Below the pieces are notes generated by a model, which worked only from the letters and a program-made list of their open reading frames with translations, was not told the origin of the DNA and made no database searches. Position numbers and translations under genes: made by a program. Source: Isoetes taiwanensis (lineage: Eukaryota > Streptophyta > Lycopodiopsida > Isoetales > Isoetaceae). Taken from it: a DNA stretch of 64,000 nucleotides. The stretch covers positions 11,154,572 to 11,218,571 of the forward strand of contig JAJEKV010000005.1 in NCBI GenBank assembly GCA_021234155.1, written 5' to 3'. Below, piece after piece: positions 46,339-57,960 of this stretch; positions within the stretch are counted from its first letter, which is position 1; every line of letters starts with the position of its first letter.

Positions 46339-47040
46339 CGGTTGGATGTTGGTAGGATGAGGTGGTCATGATGCTCGCTATAGGGTAAGGTTGCCAAGAT
46401 GTTGGTGCTTGTTTTCATGTTGTGCTTGTATTTACAAAAATAAGATATTGTAGGATCTTAAGATGGCCAAATTTGAAAAACCTAAATTGCTACATGAGTT
46501 ATGGAGCATCCATCCTAAACTCTAATCCCCTATTTATGACCAATTTTTTACATAATAACATAATATGCAAGGGGCTTCTTGGCTAAAGATGGTTGGCCAA
46601 ATTTTGCCAACATTTTTATGGCCCAACTACGCGTGAATCACATTTTTTACGCAAGTATGCCTATTTGTAACATATGGACACATTGCCAATAATATATGGC
46701 AACATCAATTCAAACGCCATAGCATCATTTTTGGTATCACTTGCATATGCTCTATTTATTGAAGACATACATGCATTGTAAGATGACAACAGTGCCTTGG
46801 CCAAAGTTGTATTTTCAAGTCAATAGAAAGCCTTTTTAACATTTTCGCATTTGATCCAGGTCAAGGGTAGCATCTCAACCAACAGTGGAGATAGAAGACC
46901 TTTTTAACATTTTCTCATGTCAACGGTGGAGATGGAGAGCTTTTTTTAACATATAAATCCGTGAAGACCGCATTAGGGTTTTAGCAGAGCAACAAGGGTC
47001 CTTCATCAACAGCAGTTTCCTCAGCGACTGGAAAGCGCGA
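46339..47040. other. Upstream of kinase retrocopy, no gene
   Basis: Non-coding. A telo-box-like ATTAGGGTTTT near 46973 is the only regulatory-looking word. Confidence 0.4.
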
Positions 47041-47049
47041 GCTTCTTCA

Positions 47050-47460
47050 TCAATTCGCAAGCAAGGTTTTTGTGAATCGATCAATCAAGATTTACGGCAA
47101 GCAAGGTTTTTGTGAATCGATCAATTGGCAGAGCAGCAAGATTTAGTGAATCGTTTGGCTTTGGTAATACAGAGTTTTTGTGAAGCTCCTTCATCTAGCA
47201 AGTACAGGAACAAAGTTTGTTCTTTCACTGAATTGGAATTTAGGGAATCGATCAATTGGCAAGCAAGGTTTTTGGTACTTAAGTAATACAGAGTTTTTGT
47301 GAATAGATTTTGTGATCAATTGGCAAGCAAGGTTTTGGTAATACAGAGTTTTTGTGAATCGATTGACAATCACGGTTTAGTGAATCGATTGGCAATCAAG
47401 GTTTAGGGAATCAAGGTTTAGTGAATCGATTGGCAAGCAAGGCATTGAGGATTGGAAAGT
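47050..47460 (+). repeat. Degenerate repeats in the leader of the kinase retrocopy
   Basis: GTGAATCGAT followed by YRGCAAGCAAGGTTT recurs irregularly, about eight times, with TAATACAGAGTTTTTGTGAA interspersed, up to 35 bases before the kinase ATG. These are diverged tandem copies. Confidence 0.75.
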
Positions 47461-47493
47461 TTGTTTTTTCACTGAATTGGAAAGCAAGCAAGG

Positions 47494-48363
47494 ATGGATC
47501 GGTACAATGTTTTTAAGAAACTAGGAGAAGGGAGTTATGGGATTGTGTGGAAGGCTCTCGATCTGGAAACAGGGGAAGACGTGGCAATCAAGATGTTGAA
47601 GAACGAATATGCAAGCTGGAAAAAATGCAAAGAAGAGGTAGAGCTCACATTTCTGGCTAATCTTGAGCACCCGAATGTGATCCAGCTTAAGAATTATGTA
47701 TATCAAAGAGAAAATCAGAGTTTGTGTCTAATCTTTGAATACATGGAATCCAATCTTTTTCAATTTATCGAGTGGGGTAAAAGGCAACCACTTTCTGAAG
47801 ATACAATTTGCAACTTGGCTTCACAGCTTCTGCAAGGATTAAGCTGCATCCATTGGAAAGGATATTTCCACAGGGATCTAAAGCCTGAGAATCTCGCTGA
47901 TTTTGGCATGGCGAGAGATGTTAATTCCAGCCTTGCATTGGAGAGAGAAGTAAGCACTCTTTGGTATAGGGCACCAGAGGTTCTTTTAGGAAAGACTTAC
48001 GACGAAAAAATTGACATGTGGGCAATTGGTGTGATCTTAGCAGAGCTTTATAATTTGGAACCTCTCTTTCCTGGGGCTAACAACATGGATCAGCTGTGTA
48101 AGATTTGGGAAGTAGTTGGAGTGCCTGATGATCTGCCTGATAGAAAGCAAAACCTCTACTGGACTCTTAGGAAGCTTATTCCGAGAGCAAGTGAACAAGC
48201 TATAGATCTCATTCAACAGCTTCTCTCTTGGAATCGCCCTACTGTATCTCAAGCATTCTTTCATCCCTTCTTCAACACAAGGCCAATTCCAAAGCAGCGA
48301 CAGCGGCATCAGAAAATACTTGCACCAATTGGGCCAAAGATTGTGCCAAAGATAGCAGTGTAA
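47494..48363 (+). CDS. RCK/MAK-type Ser/Thr kinase, intronless retrocopy
   Basis: 289 aa in one uninterrupted exon. Gly loop GEGSYGIV (residues 11-18), VAIK with Lys33, the RCK-type ASWKKC motif, FEYMESNLFQF hinge, HRDLKPEN (126-133), DFG (136-138), APE (160-162), WAIG and PLFPG. Closest in style to plant MAK-related (CDKF-4/MHK-like) kinases, which are normally multi-exon, so this is probably a processed retrocopy. Two oddities: about ten residues between HRDLKPEN and ADFG are absent in frame, and the TEY activation-loop motif expected before VST-WYRAPE reads ERE (150-152). The catalytic Lys, Asp and DFG remain. The C-terminal tail is short and basic. The frame is open, but activity is doubtful because the deleted strands carry part of the ATP site. 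Confidence 0.85.
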   Translation: MDRYNVFKKLGEGSYGIVWKALDLETGEDVAIKMLKNEYASWKKCKEEVELTFLANLEHPNVIQLKNYVYQRENQSLCLIFEYMESNLFQFIEWGKRQPLSEDTICNLASQLLQGLSCIHWKGYFHRDLKPENLADFGMARDVNSSLALEREVSTLWYRAPEVLLGKTYDEKIDMWAIGVILAELYNLEPLFPGANNMDQLCKIWEVVGVPDDLPDRKQNLYWTLRKLIPRASEQAIDLIQQLLSWNRPTVSQAFFHPFFNTRPIPKQRQRHQKILAPIGPKIVPKIAV

Positions 48364-50515
48364 ACGTTGCACAGTGCTACTTATATCTCATCTCTATATC
48401 TAATATTGTTTTGTATATAAAACAGTTTTGTCACCACATTGGTGGATTTGTACATATGATTCTAAATACCACATTGGTGGATTTGTATATATGATTATAG
48501 CAATTTAATAAAGTGTTATTTACGTACTTGGTGGCTGGCTTAGGTGAAGTATTATGAACCGAAGGAAATAGAGGTGCTGATTTCGCAAGCAGTGGTCATT
48601 GTATTTCTAATGCTCAAAATATATTGTGTTTCTAACGCTCAAAATAAATTGTGTTTCTAACACTCAAAAATAACATTTTGCAGGATATGGTGTCACTAAA
48701 AATAACATTTTGCAGGAAATAGTGTCAAACAAGAAAGAGCTTTCAAAAAGAATCACATGGTCATCTTTGAAAAGAAAAATTCCATTGGGATTTATATATT
48801 TTGGATGATCTTATCTCCTTTTGCCTTTAGTCATCGATAGAAAAAGATGCTCTTGAAATGAAGGCAAATTTGGTGTCCCATTTGCAATAGCTATGGGTTT
48901 TGTAACTGAATGATACAATAACAAGTCCGCCTTAAAAAAGGGGAAATTGGAGAATGAGCGATTCCTGAAAAATGGTCCTGAACACTAATTCTTGAAAAGA
49001 ATGTGTGCCACGTGGCACACAGAGATTGGTGGATGGGGCAGAAAATGCCCCACCCAAATTTTACGTTAGTGAAATGTCTACTGCCCTAAACCCCTCTTTG
49101 TCTGGCTCTTTCCCTGTACAACTTGTTCTCCCATTTTCCATCGTAAGCCTAGTATTATGTTTGCTCTAGTTCCCTTCTGCTAGGATAATTTTGTACTGCA
49201 AGCATTTCTTCCGCTCCTAACCTGTTTAATTGGATCACTATAATGTCTAACGCTCATAAATTCCCATTGGACCACATTTTGACCCTTCCCAACTAGGCAA
49301 CTAACGTTTGGACCACATTTTGACCCTATTGCTAGATTGCTGAGAGCTATACTGAAATATGTTGGAAATAACTTGGTTCCTTGGTCGCGACATTTCTCTT
49401 TTCCAATCCTCGTGTCCTTACTCAAATAAAGGGTGAAGATTGTGGTTGGATCATGTGTCGGTCTGAACGTGCGAGATTTGAACCTGCGCTATTGCCTTGT
49501 ATTCCCGAGCCCATATGAATGATACATGGATGCTGTGGTTGGCGAAAAGAATAAAGCTTCAAATTGAACTAACCTCACATGAGAAAAGTAAGGAGTATTC
49601 TAGGATCTACATCGCAGTATGAAATCATAAGACTAGGCCTAAGGGGTCCTATGCAGAAAAAGTGCACTAGAGAAAATCCACTATATAAAAAACAATGTTT
49701 ACCAAAAAGACTTAATAGTGATGCACAACAAATGTCCAACCATAGACAGTAGATAGTAGATGCAAATACGGTTCTTTGATCTGCAAAAACAATTCTCTTG
49801 TGCAGAAGCCATGTGTTAGCTCGTGCATTTACGTCAAGAGAAGATCAAAACTGTTAGTAACCGATCGATTCACGGCTGAAAACAGAGTAAGCAATTTTTA
49901 GCTGAGTGAATGGCAAATTCTGGGGTTGAATTGAAACTTGGCCTTCGCCTATCCGCCTAACGGCGTCGGCCTGAGTTTCAGCACCAAAATTTGCCACAGT
50001 GAGGGCCACATATCAGTTTCCGGTCTCCAAGCGAAGAAATTCCACCAAAAATGGGAGGTGGAGGCCTCCTATTGATGTCGGAGGTCGCTTTTGAATATCC
50101 CAATTCGGCAAGAGCAGCATCCAAAATTTTTAGTTTGATTTTATGTTTCCCTCTCTTCCTCAGCTGTTTGCCCTCTCTTGTGCCGCTCCTCTCTCGTATC
50201 AGATTATACGGAGAGGGTGGCCCTGAAGATTGCATGTGGCCACCCCATTCTCTCACTCATTCTCTCATACTGAAGATGCTTGAAGCTATTCCAAATCCTC
50301 CAGAACTTTTTGAAGTGATTTTAGATGAAGTCCAGGGGACAAGTCCACAATGTGCAAAAATTTCTGAAGTAGATTCTTTTCTGCAGGCATTAAGTGTGAT
50401 AAGAATTTCGTAGCTCTCATTACCCCCTGCCGAAGACTTAAAAAAGATGTTCTGGCTGGGTGTAGTGTGATTTCACCCTTAGGCTAACGAGCAATTTCTA
50501 CTACCATTATTTTTA
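48364..50515. other. Intergenic, no gene recognised
   Basis: Short repeats (CACATTGGTGGATTTGTA twice, 48436-48492; TTCTAACGCTCAAAATA, 48605-48670). A plus frame at 50051-50413 has no recognisable domain. Confidence 0.45.
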
Positions 50516-51399
50516 GGGAAAACTACCAAAATGCCCCTATGAGTTTATATAATTACCAAAATGCCCTTATGAGTTTCAAAATTACCAAAATGTCCCTGAC
50601 TCAAATAAATATACAAATAAATTATCAATTTGCCCCTACACACCAAATTTAATTACCAAAATACCCCTGCACACTAAACTTAATTATCAAAATGGCATTA
50701 CATACAAATTTTGATCAATCTACACCAAATTTAACTACCAATGTGCCCTATACATCAAACTTAATTAGCAAAATACCCCGACACAGTCTTGTTGTGACAC
50801 TTACAAGGAGCCAATATTTCTTGCGGTTTTAGCGCACGTGATGCGATTGGAGGTATATTATCATCAGCCAAATGCAGACCTCTTGAATGTCTAAACTAAA
50901 CGCATGCGCATAGGAGAAGAAGATGTGAAGAAGAGGAATATCTTTATGGAAGGTGTAACGAAAGAGACACAACGGATGCAGTTGTAGGGCTCCAATTCAG
51001 TGATGATTGTGACTTCTGTAACCTCTTTGTTGAATTTAAACTTCTATTCTTGAGGCATTTAGTATAGATTGAGTAGGATAAATATGTAAGAGCATTTGAT
51101 AATTAAGTTTGGCATGTCGGGGTATTTTGGTAATTAAGTTTTGTGTGTAGGGCATTTTGGTGATTAGTTTGGTGTAGATTGATCAAAATTGATATTTAAT
51201 GGCATTTTGGTAATTAAGAATGGTGTGTATAGGTGTTTTGGTAATTATGTTTGGTGTGTAAGGGCAAATTGATAATTTATTTGTATGTTTATTTTATAAA
51301 GTGTAATTATTTGAGCCAGGGGCATTTCGGTAATTTTGAAACTCATAAGGGCATTTCGGTAATTACATAAACTCATAGGGGTATTTTGGTAGTTTTCCC
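50516..51399. mobile_element. Complete 884-bp foldback MULE (Mutator-like)
   Basis: The element starts GGGAAAACTACCAAAATG and ends in the complement, flanked by a perfect 9-bp target duplication, TTATTTTTA (50507-50515 and 51400-51408). The inverted repeats are about 270 bp each (50516-50785 and 51113-51399) and contain periodic ACCAAAATGCCC words every 30-40 bp. The unique centre (50790-51110) has no transposase. A 9-bp TSD with long TIRs is diagnostic of MULEs; the element is non-autonomous. Confidence 0.92.
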
Positions 51400-51827
51400 T
51401 TATTTTTAAGCTAATTTTGCTAACGTTTCATATAAATCTGCACTAAATTCATAATACGATCTAGGGGGATTCCTTTCCTTCTCAATGTATATTAGAGACA
51501 TGTATAAGGTATACATCTTTTGCCTTTTGTTGGGCATGTAATGCCTGGATCCACCCACTGACACCATTTAGAGAGGCTCACATCTTTTGCCTTCATTAGG
51601 TGCAGATATAATTTCCATATGATGATTCTATCAAACCACAGATGGCGGTAGCTTAAGCTAAAGTAGCGACTCCTATATAGTTTTCTGTATCTGTAAAGTC
51701 ATAAAAATATGTGATGGTAGCGAATTATGCTAAAATCATGCATGATTAAGCTTATCAAAAGGCAGACATCAAAATTACTAACATCTGACTTACCTCATTG
51801 CAACCATGCAAATGGTACCTCGTAGAA
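51400..51827. other. 3' flank of lipoyl synthase
   Basis: AT-rich. Should contain the lipoyl synthase 3' UTR and terminator on the minus strand. No gene. Confidence 0.5.
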
Positions 51828-53567
51828 TCAGTTTTTCCTCTCGTTCCGAATCATACTTTCCACAAAAAACTCCCCAGCCCTATAAGATGAGCGTACCTGC
51901 AGTCAAGGAACATCCTTAAAGATTAGTTTGAGAAGAAAGCTTAAGAATGCCCATTAACATAAAACGCAAATGACCAGTGACTCTCGTACCAATGGACCAC
52001 TCGCAACGTATCGAAAGCCTACAGACTGTCCATATTCTCTCCAGAAGTTGAACTTCTCTGGACTGACGTACTCCTTAACAGTCAAGTGCAATGGAGTTGG
52101 CTGCCCACAACAATGCAAGTTCCATTACAATTAACATTGCCACAATCATTAGTTTAAGTATTATTGATGTAAAAGCTAAAAGATGTTTAAGGATTATAAG
52201 AAACCACAATTGACCTGCAAATACTGCCCAAGGGTAAGAATGTCTACACCCACGGCTCGGAGATCTTGCATTGTCTGTTTGATTTCATTATCTGATTCTC
52301 CAAGTCCTAGCATTATAGAAGATTTTGTTATCATTCCCTCTTTTGCATCTTTTGCATGTCTGAGAACTCTTAAACTTTGGTCATACCTGCAATGGTCTCA
52401 ATATCGTTAATTGAAGCTGGCAAACCAAATACTCAGTTCCCTTGAATGTGAAAATGAAGTAAATAAAATTGTTCAATCTACCCTGCACGAGAATCCCTCA
52501 CAATTCGTTGCAGTCGTTTGACTGTCTCAATATTATGAGCAAAAACATCAAGCCCTGACATGGAAACAGTTTCAACAGCTTCCAAATCTCCTCTGAAGTC
52601 AGATACCAGGCATTCAACTAGAATATGTGGTTTCAACTCCTGCAACCTAGTAGTTAGTTATAAACAGGCCAGGATACAAAAAGAACAAGAGCTCCTGCAC
52701 ATTCTGACCTTCAGTATTTGCACTGTTTTTGCAAAATGACCACTGCCTCCATCAGGTAGGTCATCTCTATCTACACTTGTAAGGACAACATATCCAACTC
52801 TGCAATACACCATAGTATATTTCTAGACAAACTACAAAAGAGTTAAATAGTTCAGAATTGAGATTATTACCCCCAACTAGCAATAGCTTTGGCAGTATTC
52901 TCAGGCTCCATTGAATCAGGAGGTGCAGGATTCCTGCTAGTGGCAACAGCACAAAATCTGCATCCTCTTGTACATGTGTCCCCTAAGAGCATAATTGTCG
53001 CTGTCCCTATTCCATCCCCTTCTCCTCCAGCTCCGCCACCTCCATTCCAGCACTGGCATTGTAAAGAAATAGTTAACACTAACTTTCTAGCTCATTATAT
53101 CAATTAACACTTTGATTTAGGGCCTCCTATATGTTGATGGTACGTTAAACTCGAATTGCATATTAATTTTAAAACACCTGAATTTGCCTTTTCCTAATAC
53201 AAAAACTCGGAACCTTTATAATCCAACAACCAAAATGATGATGCTCAATTTCAGGAGGTACTTTCCATGCTCCAAAGTGCTTTTTCTGTTTTAAGGGTCT
53301 CTTACTGGCTGATTCCTCTAATATAGCAGGCGGGCGGAATGCATAATTAATCCTGAAGGTGACATAATGTCATAGAACGAAATCTTCCTGATACTATACA
53401 TTAGAGAGATTAGAAAACCTAACTTTACGTCCTGGCTAGGCAATGTGTCTCTACAAAGACAGCCACCTTATTTCAGTCGAATGTGTCATCTATGGCTTAT
53501 GGAAACTGGAATCTAATAATAAATTTTATGGACTGGTTGGATTGAAAAGTTTCGGTTAGTACTCTTA

Positions 53568-53604
<37 letters not shown>

Positions 53605-54183
53605 AGTTAGCAAAGAAGATCAATTTCCTGTTTCAAGAGGGTTTTGGATTCATAGGACTACTTAAGCAAGTATTATTAACATTTAAAACTATCTATAGTT
53701 ATAACTCAATTACATGCTATTGAACAGGCCATATGGTGGCACATTGCCTTGTTAATATGCATGCAGGTATGCATGTACCAAAGAACTTCTAACCTCTCCA
53801 ATATTGGGACACTGAGCTTCCTCGCATACTGTATGTAGCTTCAATCCCGTCAATGAATCCTTGAGGTCTTGATAACGGGCACCTTGAGGTGCACGTTGTC
53901 TCAGCCATGCAGGCTTCTTTACAGAGGGATCGCGACCTGTGTGAAGTCCCATTCCTCCAGGATATGAGCCCGTGTCCTTAACTTTGGATTGGAAGAGCTT
54001 GGGTTCGATCTTAGGAATACCGTCCTGGTTAACATTTGAAATTTCTTGGGAGCAAGCATCGGAAGGTTCCAAAGCCATTCGAGCTAATAAGGGAGATGGG
54101 TGGTCTGGCAAATTGGCTGAAGTGCCAAGGAAAGGGATGGGCGTGGCATAGAAGGGCAATCGGAGCTGCTGTTGCAGCGCCAT
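51828..54183 (-). CDS. LIP1P: Plastid lipoyl synthase (radical SAM), 7 exons
   Basis: Inserts two sulfurs into protein-bound octanoyl groups to make lipoate for plastid E2 subunits. Exons on the minus strand: 54183-53794, 53052-52871, 52799-52709, 52639-52482, 52386-52215, 52100-51990, 51896-51828. All introns are GT-AG; the total is 1173 nt, 390 aa. Residues 1-70 resemble a plastid transit peptide. The auxiliary cluster motif C-x4-C-x5-C is C120, C125, C131 ([12 protein letters not shown], then Cys as the first codon of exon 2). The radical-SAM C-x3-C-x2-C motif is C157, C161, C164 (CTRGCRFC). [34 protein letters not shown] and the C-terminal [10 protein letters not shown] (Ser cluster ligand) are present. 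Length matches the plant plastid enzyme. The Gly-rich [13 protein letters not shown] segment is typical of the plastid form. Intact. Confidence 0.96.
53560..53599 (+). mobile_element. Minimal poly(A) retro-insertion in lipoyl synthase intron 1
   Basis: TACTCTTACCCTC plus about 27 A lies between AAAGTTTCGGTTAG (53546-53559) and AAAGTTTCAGTTAG (53597-53610), a 14-bp target duplication with one mismatch. This is a target-primed insertion truncated to 13 bp of body, perhaps a SINE or LINE 3' end. Confidence 0.75.
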
Positions 54184-55160
54184 AGCTAAAAATTGTTATT
54201 CTTAAAAGAGGATGTTAGAGTTTTTACAAACCTATCATTTGGCCTCGGTATCGCAGAAAACCATTGCCACATTAAGTGGTAATGCTTTTAGCCTACTAGA
54301 CCGAGTTCTACAAATGCACCTCACATTATTAAGGGCGAAATCAACCCAAATAATTACGTGGCAAGTTTGGGCATGTGTTTAGCCCAAGAAATAGTTTTGC
54401 CATTTGCCTATATCACACTATCGTGTCCAATACTTTAAAAAACCATCCTTATCATCTGCCATGCAAGCATAAAAAACCGGTGACAGGAAGAGGTATCTAA
54501 TCTCCACTGTTTTCCATCAAAAATCAGTCTACTTCTGTAACCATCTGCATCAAAATAGGTTTTTGCTCATCTGTATGCGAATAGCCTCATCACAGTTTGC
54601 CTAAATCTGATCTAAATCGCAGTTCCAAGAAAGAAAAGCTCTGATAGAAGTTACATGGTTTGGGCAGCTCTTTTCATGATCTTTGGCAAAAGGCAATCAT
54701 TTTTTTTTCTGAATCTTCTTCATCCATAGCTGTATTTGCAAAAACCAATTAGAAAACTCAATGCCTTTCACACCTTCCACCGATTTTCCCATTTGGTTTC
54801 CATCTACTTTCGTGTAGGTTTTAGACAAAAGTGCCAGATTCATCTTGAATCTAACTATTTTCAAAGGTTCTGTGGATTGTCTTCACTGAAGGGCATGATC
54901 TCTCGCCCGGATTGCGCTCTTCCACTCTTCCGCATGAACAGTGAACAGGTGAATGACGTGGTTGAGATAGATGACGTGGTTGCCTGCCAAAAATTGGACA
55001 GGCAAAATCCCCCGTCCAAAAATGGATGGGTGCCAAAACGCTGACTGTGCGTTTGGCACCCTAGATATGATATGGGTTGCTCGTTCAAAGTCCAGACGGC
55101 AAATTTCTGTTGGTTTAGAATTTATTTTCTTTCGGTTTGGGCTGTAGTCTGATTTTGCCC
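54184..55160. other. Upstream of lipoyl synthase, no second gene seen
   Basis: Contains the presumed promoter of the minus-strand lipoyl synthase; no clear TATA box. An open plus frame at 54736-55044 has no domain. Confidence 0.45.
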
Positions 55161-55162
55161 TA

Positions 55163-55188
55163 AGATAGATAGATAGATAGATAGATAG
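55163..55188. repeat. (GATA)n microsatellite
   Basis: Six to seven perfect AGAT units. Confidence 0.9.
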
Positions 55189-56337
55189 AATTTTTATGTC
55201 ATGCCTAAGGGATTGATATTATGTTCATTTGGAATATCTCTGAACCTGCATCTGACGTCTATTTCAGAGTAAATAAATGTGGCTTGAAATAAATGATATT
55301 TGGATCAAGATTTGCAATATCTATTGAGTTTTCAACCAGGCTGAAGACATAACCAAATGCTTTCCGCTCAGATTTGTAGTGCAAAACCTTGATTCCGTGG
55401 TTGAAATTTTTCGATTTGCAGATGCAAGAACCTTATTGGACTCTCTAGCATAAAGGGAGACGTCTGATAATTAAGTTATTACTCCTAGGAGTGATAACTA
55501 GTTATTCGTACAAGGAGAGAATTAGTTATCAGCTCCATAAGGTGGTTATCGGTCTTCACCTCGGCCGATAACCAAAAATGCGTGACCTCGGTTGTACGTC
55601 CTCGGCCAGATATCTGGCACGTAAGGCCTCGGCCCGGCCTTCGACCCTAGCGGGCGTTAGCCCATTTTGCACTTTAGATCAGGGTAGCCCTTAAGGACGA
55701 AAGTTCGCCAAAAGGCTATTTTTTAAGGGTATCGAGAAATTTTGATGCTATGGTTTAGTAGGGCCCGTTATAGATGAAAAAAATAAAATTAGCCAACTTT
55801 TCTACAAACAAATCTCACTCCACTTGAAAATTCGCCACATCCACTAAGCGTCATAACTATGGATTCACCTTATCCTCTATTCTCCTTCACGAAGATTTCT
55901 TAAGGAATCGCCTAATATTTCAGACTTTCTTCATAACCTAATCTATTCTCCAGATCCACCCAGGTACATAATGATAATTTTAAGAGTTATTTTGTAGCTA
56001 TTATGTTTCAAATATTTCTAAGGATGCAGTGGAAAGCATTTTTTTACAGACCTCCCTTTTAATAGATTTGTTTTATCTACAAAGATAAGCCACGTTCTCA
56101 CTTGCAAAGGTTAAGTTGTGGTATTGCATCATGCACCCTTGGCAAAATATCATTGGCCATGATTCACCTAGATTTCTATAAAAAAACATTCATGTCTAGA
56201 AAACATTCGCCAGCATAACTAATCTTGCAACTCTATTATTCGCCCAACCTTCTAAATTATGCTTAGACAAATTTGGCCTTAAGGGCAACTCTGCTTTAGA
56301 TGTTTCTAATCTGTGATTGTTTATCTCACATCGACAG
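55189..56337. other. Non-coding, with near-palindromes
   Basis: GTTATTACTCCTAGGAGTGA... near 55474-55497 is palindromic except for one pair. GGTTATCGGTC / CGATAACC near 55542-55572 can form a hairpin, followed by a CCTCGGCC-rich stretch to 55670. No gene. Confidence 0.5.
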
Positions 56338-56534
56338 GCCTCGAGATTGTTGATATGTGAGGAGGCCACCAGTACTTTAGATTCCACAATTGAGGTATTT
56401 CAACCTATATTTTGAACAACTTAGAAGTCAAGCACATGATAAAGTAAAATTGTGTGCAGGCCGCAATAATGAGATTCTTGAAGGAACTTACTGCAGGTCT
56501 TACTTGCATTTTTGTTGCTCATCGGTTGTCTACT
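56338..56534 (+). pseudogene. ABC transporter NBD fragment, two exons
   Basis: Exon 56338-56394 encodes SRLLICEEATSTLDSTIE (Walker B and D-loop; the usual Asp-Glu pair reads Glu-Glu). A 65-bp GT-AG intron follows, then 56460-56534 encodes AAIMRFLKELTAG and IFVAHRLST (H-loop His). This is the end of the nucleotide-binding domain of ABCB-type half transporters such as the mitochondrial ATM group. Nothing before or after belongs to the domain. The retained intron shows a DNA-level, not RNA-level, copy. Confidence 0.8.
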
Positions 56535-56665
56535 AGAAAGTCGCATTTAATTAAAGTGGGTCAAATCTCGAAATTTGGGACTCAGACTGAAAATGGGACG
56601 CATACTAATTTTGTTTTTTTTTTGCAGAATGGAACGAAGTACGGTTAGATCAAGCAGATTTGGCT

Positions 56666-56977
56666 ATGGCGGACTCCAACCTTTTTATCGAACTGGATAT
56701 GGCGGTTCCTTTGCAATGCGAGAATAGAAAGGGCCATCACAGGCATTCTAGATCTTCAGGTTTTCAAGATTTTGAGTTTGGCATTTCTTTTCCGGTAGCA
56801 GGGCATTTAGGAGCAAATGATTACTCGCCGGCAGATGATCTTTTCTACAAAGGAAAGCTCCTTCCCCTGCATTTGCCTCCCCGTTTACAAATGGTTCAGA
56901 ATATTGAGCAAACTGATGTCCTAGAAATAATTCTGCTTTCACATTTTCTTGCCGCTATCAAGGATCTGCCGGAGTAG
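56666..56977 (+). pseudogene. MAKR/BKI1-like protein, N-terminal fragment
   Basis: 103 aa from ATG 56666. FIELDMA near the start, QDFEFGIS (34-41) and SPADDLFYKGKLLPLHLPPR through QMVQ (54-78) match the conserved N-terminal half of plant membrane-associated kinase regulators, which bind receptor kinases at the plasma membrane. The homology stops right after the QMVQ and a stop follows 25 codons later. The family's usual length is 250-350 aa, so the Lys/Arg-rich and C-terminal inhibitory parts are missing. It lies 130 bp after the ABC transporter fragment. Confidence 0.65.
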
Positions 56978-57039
56978 TGGTGCATTATTCAAGCTTAGGT
57001 TATGAATCTAACGGAGAAAAAGAGTCCGGCGAAGTTAGC

Positions 57040-57560
57040 TCTCCAGATTCGGCTTTTCATCATCGGCCTTCAGAATCGGCTTCAGAATCGGTGGAGGCCT
57101 TCAGAATCGGCTTCAGATCGGCCTTTCATCATCGGCTAGAGGCATTCATAACTGAAGCGGCCTTGTTGCATCATAACTCCTGGAAGCAGGCTTGAAGCCC
57201 TGTTCTTGAAGCCCTGACCGGCCCTGAAGCCCTGACCGACCTTGAAGCCCTGATCTTGAAGACCTGTCCAGATTCTCTGCAATCAAGAGCTTTGCAAAAT
57301 GAATTGGGGGTGGAGTTGGTGTAGCAAGGATTGGGCGAACTGTGGAACCGTGGCACAAAGGCTATGAATCAAGAAGGGATCAAGCAGGGAGGGTCCGAGC
57401 GTTTGAGCTATGGCTATGGCAGCTTCTTCTGAAACAAAGAGTGTGGTACAATGGGATCTGCGGCTCAAAGGTGTGTACCAAATTTCAAAATTTAAATATG
57501 GGTGGGAAGAAAAAGCGGGGTATACCAAATTTCAAAATTTAAATATGGGTGGGAAGAAAA
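57040..57560. repeat. Several short tandem repeats
   Basis: TTCAGAATCGGC units (57057-57140), TTGAAGCCCTGACCG units (57190-57262), and a 51-bp duplication containing ACCAAATTTCAAAATTTAAA (about 57477-57565). Confidence 0.75.
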
Positions 57561-57649
57561 AGTAGAGTATAAAAAAAGCAGGGTATAGAAAAATCTTGAA
57601 AAAAAAAGTCATTTGGGAAAGAAATAAGAGGGGTACAAAAATGACATTA

Positions 57650-57960
57650 AAAATGACGTAAATATATGGTTGAATTTTAATATTGACAATGGTTAATGTT
57701 GGTAAATATTTTGCTTGAAATATTAGTAAATATTGGCAATGGTTGAACTTAAATATGGATAATGGTTGACTTTATATTGAACTTAAATATTGGATTGCTC
57801 GAACTTGAATAGTGATAAATATTGGTGATGGTTGAACAAGAAAAAAGACTTCTTCTTAGTATGGTTGAACTTGAATTGGAAATGGTTGAACTTGAATATT
57901 GGTAAATACTGCTAATGGTTGAACTCAGATATTGGTCATGGTTGAACTTAAATGTTGGCC
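57650..57960. repeat. Degenerate ATGGTTGAACTT repeat tract
   Basis: ATGGTTGAACTTRAATATTGG with variants recurs about ten times at irregular 20-40 bp spacing. Non-coding. Confidence 0.75.
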
